DNA of 49,899 nucleotides from a virus: positions 1 to 49,899 of IMG/VR virus record IMGVR_UViG_3300043466_003310. One strand, 5' to 3'. This document shows, piece after piece, positions 42,713 to 49,619 of this stretch. Numbering within the stretch: position 1 is the stretch's first letter; every line of letters starts with the position of its first letter. The notes under the pieces are model-generated. The model was not told the DNA's origin and ran no database searches. It saw only the letters and a program-made list of their open reading frames with translations. The translations under genes and the position numbers were made by a program.

Positions 42713-43402
42713 ATGATAGGAATTTATAAAATAACAAATCCAAAAGGGAAAATTTACATAGGACAGAGTACAAATATACAAAATAGATTTAAGCAGTACA
42801 AAAGTCCACATTTTAAAAAACAGTATAAGCTTTTTTATTCAATAGAAAAATATGGTTATAATTCACATGTATTTGAAGTATTAGAAGAATGTGCTGAAAG
42901 TGTATTGAATATACGAGAAAGGTACTGGCAAGATTTCTATAATGTACTACAAGAGGGGTTGAATTTACACTTAACAAAAACAGAGAGTAAACCAGCAAAG
43001 CATTCAGAAGAAACTAAGCAAAAAATTAAAGAAAGCTTAATTGGTAGAATAATGACAGACGAACATAAAAAACGTCTATCAATAGCTAGAATGGCACTAC
43101 CTGAAGAAATTAGGAAAGCAGCAGGTCAGCATAAAAAAGGTTATAAAGAATCTACAGAGTCTAATAAGAAGAGATCGGAAAAGCTACTAGGAGCAGTCAG
43201 ATCGGAAGAGACTAGGAATAAGATGAAAAAACCTAAGTCAAAGTCTCACAGTGAAAATATCTCAAAGGCAAAAAAGGGCTTAGAGAGTTTAATTAAAGGA
43301 CGATTAGATCAAATAATAACCTGCCCCTACTGTAAAAAAGAAGGAGGAAATTCAGGAATGAAACGATGGCATTTTGAAAAATGTTCAAAAAGAGAGTTGT
43401 AA
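42713..43402 (+). CDS. GIY-YIG homing endonuclease with NUMOD3-like repeats and zinc finger
   Basis: 229 residues. IGIYKITNPKGKIYIGQSTN has the GIY and YIG motifs; IRERYWQDFYNV has the catalytic Glu. NUMOD3-like repeats follow (HSEETKQKIKESLIGRIMTD; SEETRNKMKKPKSKSHSENI). It ends TCPYCKKEGGNSGMKRWHFE with a final Cys, the zinc finger shared with the HNH gene at 41161. It sits just before the gp32-type gene and carries leader copy 3. Confidence 0.88.
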   Translation: MIGIYKITNPKGKIYIGQSTNIQNRFKQYKSPHFKKQYKLFYSIEKYGYNSHVFEVLEECAESVLNIRERYWQDFYNVLQEGLNLHLTKTESKPAKHSEETKQKIKESLIGRIMTDEHKKRLSIARMALPEEIRKAAGQHKKGYKESTESNKKRSEKLLGAVRSEETRNKMKKPKSKSHSENISKAKKGLESLIKGRLDQIITCPYCKKEGGNSGMKRWHFEKCSKREL

Positions 43403-43414
43403 AATCGAAAAAGG

Positions 43415-43431
43415 TTTCGTATATTATAATA
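43415..43431 (+). promoter_or_regulatory. TTTCGTATATT motif
   Basis: TTTCGTATATTATAATA, 35-51 nt before ATG 43466 of the gp32-type gene. The sequence around it resembles the one after the HNH gene at 41787. Confidence 0.4.
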
Positions 43432-43465
43432 AAGTAAAATAAAGTTAAATTAAAAAAAAGTTATT

Positions 43466-44317
43466 ATGGATTTGAATGCAATTAAAAATAAGCTAGCAGC
43501 TTTAAACAGTGGTGGAAACCAGGACAGAGAAAAAGTAGACTTCGACAAGATCTACTGGAGACCGGCAAACGGTAAAAGTACCATACGTATTGTTCCTTCA
43601 GCATTTAATGCTGCAGATCCTTTCACAGAAATCAAATTACACTATAATATAGGAAAGTTCCCTATGGTATCTCTTTCTAATTATGGTAAACAAGATCCAA
43701 TCGAAGAGTTTGTAAAAGAATTAAGAAAGACTTCTGATAAGGACAACTGGTCATTATCTGGAAAATTATCTCCTAAATCTAGATTCTTTGCTCCTGTTAT
43801 TGTAAGAGGAGAAGAAGACAAAGGAGTTCGTCTTTGGTCATTCGGTATTAACATCTATAAAGCATTATTGGCTTTAGCAGAGGATGAAGATATTGGAGAC
43901 TTTACAGATGTAATGAATGGATGGGATATGGTTGTTGAAACCACACCAGCAGCAGGACCAGGTCAATTCCCAACTACTACAGTTCGTATTAAACCTAAAC
44001 AAACTCCATTATCAGACGATAACACCCAGGTTGATTTATGGTTAAAAGAACAACCAAATGCTTTAGAAGTACAAACTCAGTACGACTATGAGTTTATCAA
44101 AAAGAAATTACAAGAGTACTTAAACCCAGGAGAGGAAGTAACATCTCCAGCTCCAGTAGCAGCAGAATCAATCGCACCAGTTGCACCAGCACCAGTACAG
44201 GCAGAAGAAACTGACTTGGATAGAGCTTTAGGAAGCAATAAGACAGATTTCACTCTAGAGAATGCAACAGCAGGAAATAAGAGTACAGTTTCTAAATTTG
44301 ACGATTTATTCAACTAA
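43466..44317 (+). CDS. 32: single-stranded DNA-binding protein (gp32-type)
   Basis: 283 residues. It coats ssDNA in replication and recombination and helps load UvsX and gp41. LNAIKNKLAALNSGG at the start is the cooperativity region; IYWRPANGKSTIRIVP begins the OB fold. Central elements SPKSRFFAPVIVRGEEDKGV and RLWSFGINIYKALLALAED match the family. The end is an acidic domain finishing SKFDDLFN, typical of gp32 and the site of protein contacts. The protein contains no Cys, so the structural zinc site of T4 gp32 (His/Cys3) is missing. It is followed three bases later by uvsX. Confidence 0.92.
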   Translation: MDLNAIKNKLAALNSGGNQDREKVDFDKIYWRPANGKSTIRIVPSAFNAADPFTEIKLHYNIGKFPMVSLSNYGKQDPIEEFVKELRKTSDKDNWSLSGKLSPKSRFFAPVIVRGEEDKGVRLWSFGINIYKALLALAEDEDIGDFTDVMNGWDMVVETTPAAGPGQFPTTTVRIKPKQTPLSDDNTQVDLWLKEQPNALEVQTQYDYEFIKKKLQEYLNPGEEVTSPAPVAAESIAPVAPAPVQAEETDLDRALGSNKTDFTLENATAGNKSTVSKFDDLFN

Positions 44318-44319
44318 GA

Positions 44320-45393
44320 ATGGCAGCTAAAAAAGAAACAGCAAAAACCGCTAGCGAAATAATCAAAGGCGGTTTTAGTTTGAGCAACTTTAAAAAGAAT
44401 AAAGGATTTAGCTCTCAATCTGTAAAGTTTAAAAGCCAAGACTGGATTCCAGTTTCAAAAGCCTTCCAAGACATCGTCTCTTTACCAGGTATTCCAACAG
44501 GGCATATCACCTTACTAAGAGGGCATTCTGATACAGGAAAGACAACGCTTTTATTAGAAGCTGCTGTCTCTGCACAGAAAAGAGGTATACTACCAGTCTT
44601 TATTATTACTGAGATGAAATGGTCATGGCCACATGCTCAGACAATGGGGTTAGAAGTAGAAGAAGTGATCGATGAAGAGACAGGAGAGATTACTGACTAT
44701 CAAGGATTTTTCTTATATGCTGATAGAGGTAGTTTAAATACTATTGAAGATGTAGCAGCGTATATTTTAGATCTAATCGATGAACAAAAGAAAGGAAATC
44801 TTCCTTATGATTTATGCTTCTTCTGGGATTCAGTAGGATCCGTTCCATGTGAAATGTCTGTTAAATCCAACAAAAACAACAATGAATGGGCAGCTGGTGC
44901 AATGTCTACACAATTTGGAAATAATGTAAATCAGAGGATAATGTTATCCAGAAAAGAGGGGAGTAAGTACACAAACACTTTAGTAGCTATCAACAAAGTG
45001 TGGACTGCTAAACCAGAACACATAATGGGGCAACCTCGATTAGAAAATAAAGGGGGAAAGGCAATGTGGTACGATGCTACTGTTATTATAACCTTTGGAA
45101 ACATTACAAATTCCGGTACTTCCAAAATCAAAGCAATTGCTAAAGGGAAAGAGTATGAATTTGCAAAAAAGACAAAAGTCCAAATTGAAAAAAATCACAT
45201 AAATGGAATCCAATCAAGAGGACCTATCGTGATGACACAGCATGGATTTATAGCAGATGACAAGAAGGAGATTGATACATATAAAGATGCACATAAGCAC
45301 GAATGGGCCCACACCCTAGGATCAAACGAATTCTCAGTAGTAGTTGAAGCAGATATGGAGGAAGATCCGCTAAATAGAGAGATTATTGATTAA
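44320..45393 (+). CDS. uvsX: UvsX recombinase (RecA-like)
   Basis: 357 residues. The strand-exchange enzyme for recombination-dependent replication and repair. Walker A is GHSDTGKT (68-75); ITEMKWSWPHAQTMG follows, and LCFFWDSVGSVPCE holds the Walker B region. NNNEWAAGAMSTQFGNNVNQ, LVAINKVWTAKPEHIMGQPR and GGKAMWYDATVIITFG are RecA-core segments. It lies directly after the gp32-type gene, its functional partner, and is probably co-transcribed. A GIY-YIG gene follows. Confidence 0.94.
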   Translation: MAAKKETAKTASEIIKGGFSLSNFKKNKGFSSQSVKFKSQDWIPVSKAFQDIVSLPGIPTGHITLLRGHSDTGKTTLLLEAAVSAQKRGILPVFIITEMKWSWPHAQTMGLEVEEVIDEETGEITDYQGFFLYADRGSLNTIEDVAAYILDLIDEQKKGNLPYDLCFFWDSVGSVPCEMSVKSNKNNNEWAAGAMSTQFGNNVNQRIMLSRKEGSKYTNTLVAINKVWTAKPEHIMGQPRLENKGGKAMWYDATVIITFGNITNSGTSKIKAIAKGKEYEFAKKTKVQIEKNHINGIQSRGPIVMTQHGFIADDKKEIDTYKDAHKHEWAHTLGSNEFSVVVEADMEEDPLNREIID

Positions 45394-45409
45394 TTTATAG
45401 AAAAGTTGA

Positions 45410-45418
45410 CTATTTATG
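45410..45418 (+). promoter_or_regulatory. CTATTTATG motif of HEG leader 4
   Basis: One-base variant of CTATTTATA, 16 nt after the uvsX stop, at the head of leader copy 4. Confidence 0.45.
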
Positions 45419-45420
45419 TA

Positions 45421-45509
45421 TGTAGTGTCGGAGCTACAAATGTAAATAAAATATCAACTAAAGCTATAGGCAAGTAGAGACTCCGACCTCGAAAGCCATA
45501 GCTTTTTTT
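45421..45509 (+). ncRNA. kissing-loop leader RNA, copy 4 (diverged)
   Basis: Hairpin 1 is TGTAG/CTACA (45421-45425, 45434-45438) with an 8-nt loop containing GTCGGAG (45427-45433). Hairpin 2 is GAG/CTC (45477-45479, 45488-45490) with loop ACTCCGAC; CTCCGAC (45481-45487) is a perfect complement. The outer stem pairs AAAGCTAT 45460-45467 with ATAGCTTT 45498-45505, and GGC with GCC, with one bulge. T-run to 45509; ATG at 45513. The primary sequence is unlike copies 1-3 but the layout is the same. Confidence 0.8.
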
Positions 45510-45512
45510 ATT

Positions 45513-46163
45513 ATGACAGGAATATATAAAATAACAAATCCTAATGGAAAGATTTACATTGGGCAAAGCGTTTGCATCGAAAGAAGAAAGGTTATTTATA
45601 AAAACGAAAAATGCAAACGACAACCTAAAGTGTACAATTCCATAAAGAAATATGGATTCTCCCAACACATTTTTGAAATTATAGAAGAATGTACAGTTCA
45701 AGAACTAAATAAAAGAGAGAGGTATTGGCAAGACTTCTACGAAGTATTAGGAGAAAACGGATTGAACCTCAGCTTAACAAACTCAAACGATAAGTCAGGA
45801 CACATATCAGAAGAAGTTAAAAAAGTAATCTCAGAAAAGCTAACAGGAAGAGAACGCTCTCAAGAACATTGTAACAATATTGGAAAAGCTAAAAAAGGAA
45901 AAGAGAGTTGGTGGAAAGGGCACATACGGACAGAAGAACACCAGAAGAACTTAACTGAATCACTAAAGGGAAAGTCCTCCTGGAGTAAAGGAAAAACAGG
46001 ATGCTACTCAGAAGAAACGTACAAGAAGTGGTCTGAGAATAAGCAGGGAGATAAAAATCCAATGTACGGAAAGAAGCAGAAAGAAATTGAATGTCCGCAT
46101 TGTAAAAAAGTAGGAGGAGTCAATGTAATGAAACGTTGGCATTTTCAAAATTGTAAGAAATAG
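45513..46163 (+). CDS. GIY-YIG homing endonuclease with zinc finger
   Basis: 216 residues. TGIYKITNPNGKIYIGQSVC and KRERYWQDFYEV give the nuclease motifs. NUMOD3-like repeats follow (HISEEVKKVISEKLTGRERS; RTEEHQKNLTESLKGKSSWS), and the end is CPHCKKVGGVNVMKRWHFQN with a final Cys. It lies between uvsX and the FEN/RNase H gene, starting 120 nt after the uvsX stop. It is a paralogue of the enzyme at 42713. The next gene starts seven bases after its stop and may be transcribed with it. Confidence 0.88.
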   Translation: MTGIYKITNPNGKIYIGQSVCIERRKVIYKNEKCKRQPKVYNSIKKYGFSQHIFEIIEECTVQELNKRERYWQDFYEVLGENGLNLSLTNSNDKSGHISEEVKKVISEKLTGRERSQEHCNNIGKAKKGKESWWKGHIRTEEHQKNLTESLKGKSSWSKGKTGCYSEETYKKWSENKQGDKNPMYGKKQKEIECPHCKKVGGVNVMKRWHFQNCKK

Positions 46164-46169
46164 AAAGTT

Positions 46170-47195
46170 ATGGAAAAGAGTTATAGTGAAATCCTAAACG
46201 GATTAAAAAAGAAGCCTGATCGGAAGTTAAACGATCACGTACTTGTGATCGATAGCATGAATACCTTCATACGATCATTTGCTATGCTACAGTCAATGAA
46301 CCCAAAGGGACACCATACGGGAGGATTAGTGGGTTTCTTGAGATCGTTAGGGTTCTTGATGAGGACAATTGACCCTACAAGAATCATTTGTGTGTTTGAT
46401 GGACAAGCTTCTTCTTCAAGTAGAAAGAATATTGATTCTGAATACAAAGCAAATAGAAATATTAAGAGGATTACCAATTGGGAATTGTTCGATGATAAAG
46501 ATGATGAGTACGCATCAATGACCATGCAAATGCATAGGTTAGTGGAGTATTTACAATGTCTTCCTATTACTTTGATTTCTATCGATAAAGTAGAAGCAGA
46601 TGATACCATATCCTACCTAGCTCAGAAATTTGGAGCTAATGGTAAGAAAGTAACAATTGTTTCTTCTGATAAGGATTTTTTACAGATAGTGGATGAAAAT
46701 ATAGAAGTATATTCCCCTATCAAGAAAAAAACCTATGGAAAAAAAGAGGTACTGGAAGAATTAGGTATGATTTCTGAGAATTATTTAATTATGAAATCTC
46801 TATTAGGAGATAATTCAGATAACCTTACCGGTATAAAAGGACTAGGACCTAAAACACTTCTAAAAGAATTTCCAGGCATAGTAAATGATCCTTCATTTGA
46901 ATTAAATGATATTCATAAAATTTGTACAGAAAAATTACAGACTAAGAAAATATTCGCACAAATATTATATGATTGGGAAAAAGTAAAAACTAATTGGGAA
47001 TTAATGAATCTTTTACAGCCGAGGTTGGGAGATTACGAAATAGTTCATATATTAGATAAGATAAAAGAGCCAACACCGGCATTACAAGTAGTTACTTTTT
47101 TAAACATGTTAGAGGCAGATCAAATCGAAGCTCTAAACAAAAACGTTGAAGGATGGCTTGAATTATTCAGACCGCTTTCAACATATAAAAAATAA
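46170..47195 (+). CDS. rnh: FEN-type 5' nuclease / RNase H (T4 rnh-like)
   Basis: 341 residues. It removes RNA primers from lagging-strand fragments. VLVIDSMNTFIRSFA (first Asp), IICVFDG, KVEADDTISYLA, VTIVSSDKDFLQIV and then LLGDNSDNLTGIKGLGPKTL (helix-hairpin-helix with Asp cluster) are the metal-binding motifs in standard order. The length is near T4 RNase H (305) with a longer C-terminus. It stands among gp32, uvsX and gp41 partners. The start is ATG 46170, directly after the homing endonuclease. Confidence 0.9.
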   Translation: MEKSYSEILNGLKKKPDRKLNDHVLVIDSMNTFIRSFAMLQSMNPKGHHTGGLVGFLRSLGFLMRTIDPTRIICVFDGQASSSSRKNIDSEYKANRNIKRITNWELFDDKDDEYASMTMQMHRLVEYLQCLPITLISIDKVEADDTISYLAQKFGANGKKVTIVSSDKDFLQIVDENIEVYSPIKKKTYGKKEVLEELGMISENYLIMKSLLGDNSDNLTGIKGLGPKTLLKEFPGIVNDPSFELNDIHKICTEKLQTKKIFAQILYDWEKVKTNWELMNLLQPRLGDYEIVHILDKIKEPTPALQVVTFLNMLEADQIEALNKNVEGWLELFRPLSTYKK

Positions 47196-47215
47196 GTTAT
47201 AATAAAATAAGTTAC

Positions 47216-48562
47216 ATGACATCATTAGCAAAATTATCTTCCTACGGAAAAGGATTCCAATTAAAAGTATTGGGAGCATTATTAACAGACAAGAAATTTC
47301 TACTTAACACAAGAGATTTGTTAAGACCAGATTATTTTGATTCAGATGCTCACAAATGGATTCTAGAAACTACTATCAAGTATTATGATAAGTATCATAC
47401 TACAATTTCTTTAGAGGCATTAAAAATCGAATTACAGAAAGTAGAGAATGATATTTTACAAGTAGCAGTTAAATCAGAATTGAGAAATTGTTATGAAGCA
47501 ACTCAAGAGGATTTAGCATACGTTGTAGAAGAATTTACTACCTTTGCGAAAAACCAAGAACTTAAAGCAGCATTACTAAACTCAGCAGACTTATTGAATC
47601 AAGGAGACTTTGATGGAATAAGAGGATTGATTGAAAGAGCTATGAGAGCTGGTATGGATAAGAATATGGGGCATGAATATAATAAGGATGTAGAGAGTCG
47701 TTATAGAGAGAACTACAGGCCTACTATTCCAACACCTTGGCCGATTATGAATGAAACCATTGGAGGAGGATTTGGACCTGGAGATTTAGTTATTATGTTT
47801 GGTAATCCTGGAGGAGGTAAATCTTGGACGATGGTTGCAGCAGCAGCACATGCAGTAATGATGGGATACAATGTAAATTACTATACTTTAGAGCTTGGAG
47901 AAGATTATGTAGGTAAACGATTTGACTGTTACTTTACAGGACATGGAATTGAAGAAGTAAATAAGCATAGAGGAGAGGTAGAGAAAATTGTAGGTAAATT
48001 AAAAGGAAAATTAATTGTAAAAGAATATCCGCCAAAAGGAGCTTCAATCAATACAATTAAATCACATATACAGAAATGTATTGATATGGATCATAAACCA
48101 GATATGATTGTAATTGACTATGTCGACTATCTAAAACCACCTTCTAGGACTCGTTTTACAGAAAGGAAAGATGAAATTGATGATGTATTTATTGCAACGA
48201 AGGGATTGGCTAAGGAATTACAAATACCTATACTAACACCCTCTCAAGTTAATAGAATGGGAGCTAAGGATTCAGTTATCGAAGGAGATAAAGCAGCAGG
48301 TTCTTACGACAAGATGATGGTTGCCGATGTATGTTTATCTTTATCGAGAATGAAAGAAGATAAGGTATTAGGAACAGGACGTATTCACGTTATGAAGAAC
48401 AGATACGGAATGGATGGTATGACCTGGGATGCAAAAGTAGATACAAATAATGGACATATTGAGATACTTGGAAGCATGTCTTTAATTGAACTAGAGAATA
48501 AATCTACGGGAAATTTTAAAGAGTTAGCCAATAAATTCTTTGCATTAGAGGAGACAAAATAA
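47216..48562 (+). CDS. 41: replicative DNA helicase (gp41, DnaB-type)
   Basis: 448 residues. Hexameric 5'-3' helicase of the fork. The N-terminal helical domain (FQLKVLGALLTDKKFLLNTR) is followed by a RecA-type motor: GFGPGDLVIMFGNPGGGKSW with Walker A at 196-203, YYTLELGEDYVGKRFD, DMIVIDYVDYLKPP (Walker B), IPILTPSQVNR and a C-terminal HVMKNRYGMDGMTWDA. It is close to T4 gp41 (475) in length. No inteins or introns. It is probably co-transcribed with the upstream nuclease. Confidence 0.94.
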   Translation: MTSLAKLSSYGKGFQLKVLGALLTDKKFLLNTRDLLRPDYFDSDAHKWILETTIKYYDKYHTTISLEALKIELQKVENDILQVAVKSELRNCYEATQEDLAYVVEEFTTFAKNQELKAALLNSADLLNQGDFDGIRGLIERAMRAGMDKNMGHEYNKDVESRYRENYRPTIPTPWPIMNETIGGGFGPGDLVIMFGNPGGGKSWTMVAAAAHAVMMGYNVNYYTLELGEDYVGKRFDCYFTGHGIEEVNKHRGEVEKIVGKLKGKLIVKEYPPKGASINTIKSHIQKCIDMDHKPDMIVIDYVDYLKPPSRTRFTERKDEIDDVFIATKGLAKELQIPILTPSQVNRMGAKDSVIEGDKAAGSYDKMMVADVCLSLSRMKEDKVLGTGRIHVMKNRYGMDGMTWDAKVDTNNGHIEILGSMSLIELENKSTGNFKELANKFFALEETK

Positions 48563-48604
48563 CAAGTAAAAGAAAAAACAATTAAGCAAAATAAAAGTAG
48601 ACTG

Positions 48605-48612
48605 CTATTTAT
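48605..48612 (+). promoter_or_regulatory. CTATTTAT promoter-like motif
   Basis: CTATTTAT followed by C, 34 nt before ATG 48647. It probably starts the nucleotide reductase unit. Confidence 0.45.
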
Positions 48613-48646
48613 CTCTACAGTAAAAACAGAATAAACAAATAGATTT

Positions 48647-49597
48647 ATGCTAACACAACCAAGACATTTTTATAAACCATTTGAATACCAAGAAGCATTT
48701 GACTTCTACTTAGATCAACAAAGAGCCCACTGGCTGGCAGATGAAGTACCATTAGCATCTGACTTAAATGACTGGAAGCAAAAACTCACAGAATCTGAAA
48801 AAAATTTAATAGGAAACATTTTGAAATCCTTTGCACAGACCGAAGTACACGTAAATGACTACTGGTCTTCAAATGTTTCGAAATGGTTCCCAAAACCGGA
48901 AATAGTAGCAATGACTTCTACTTTTGGTTCCTTTGAAGCAATTCACGCTCATGCTTATGCCCGTTTAAATGAAGAGTTGGGTTTAGAAGACTTTGCAGCA
49001 TTTCTAGAGGATGAAGTATCTGCAGCTAAAATTGAAAGATTACTAAATACACCAAATGAAACCCTAAAAGAGAAAGCACAGTCTTTAGCTATATTTTCAG
49101 CATTTACAGAAGGAGTGAACTTATTTTCTTCATTTGCAATTTTAATGTCTTTTCAATTAAGAAATTTAATGAAAGGTACAGGTCAAATCGTTGAATGGAG
49201 TGTGAGAGATGAGTCACTACACTCCAAAGCAGGATGCTGGTTATTCAGAACTTTATTAAACGAAAACCCAGAATTAAATACAGACGAGTTAAGAAATACA
49301 ATAATAGAAGCTTGTCATCTTTCAGTACAATTAGAATTTAATTTTATTGATAAAGCATTTGAAATGGGAGAAGTTGAGGGGTTAAATCAAGAGCAGTTAA
49401 AGAATTTTATAAAAGCTAGAGCTAATGAAAAAATGATCGAATTGGGATATCATGCAGCCTACAATGATATAGATCCAAACCAGCTCAAACAAATGGAATG
49501 GTTTAGTCATCTAACATCAGGAAAAACTCAACAGGATTTCTTTGCAAACCGCGTGACTTCGTATTCCAAATCTATATCAGATTGGAGCGATTTATAG
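48647..49597 (+). CDS. nrdB: ribonucleotide reductase class I small subunit
   Basis: 316 residues; supplies the radical to NrdA for making deoxynucleotides. Metal ligands can be read as E66 (FAQTEVHVNDYW), E97 and H100 (FEAIHAHAY), E155 (FTEGVNLF), and E189 and H192 (RDESLH), with spacings of 31, 3, 34 and 3 as in E. coli R2 (D84, E115, H118, E204, E238, H241). The first ligand is Glu rather than Asp, but the tyrosyl radical position is kept as Y104. It is shorter than E. coli NrdB (376). nrdA follows. Confidence 0.94.
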   Translation: MLTQPRHFYKPFEYQEAFDFYLDQQRAHWLADEVPLASDLNDWKQKLTESEKNLIGNILKSFAQTEVHVNDYWSSNVSKWFPKPEIVAMTSTFGSFEAIHAHAYARLNEELGLEDFAAFLEDEVSAAKIERLLNTPNETLKEKAQSLAIFSAFTEGVNLFSSFAILMSFQLRNLMKGTGQIVEWSVRDESLHSKAGCWLFRTLLNENPELNTDELRNTIIEACHLSVQLEFNFIDKAFEMGEVEGLNQEQLKNFIKARANEKMIELGYHAAYNDIDPNQLKQMEWFSHLTSGKTQQDFFANRVTSYSKSISDWSDL

Positions 49598-49619
49598 AAA
49601 ATAACAAAACAAATATAAA

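Noticed and set aside
38803-45512. Group I introns or a known self-cleaving ribozyme in the endonuclease leaders
   Set aside because: Neighbouring genes are not split, the elements are under about 120 nt, and I see no group I core, hammerhead core or similar conserved motif.
1836-48612. TATTTATA sites as T4-type late promoters reading the minus strand
   Set aside because: No credible minus-strand genes exist, and the motif sits at fixed short distances upstream of + strand starts.
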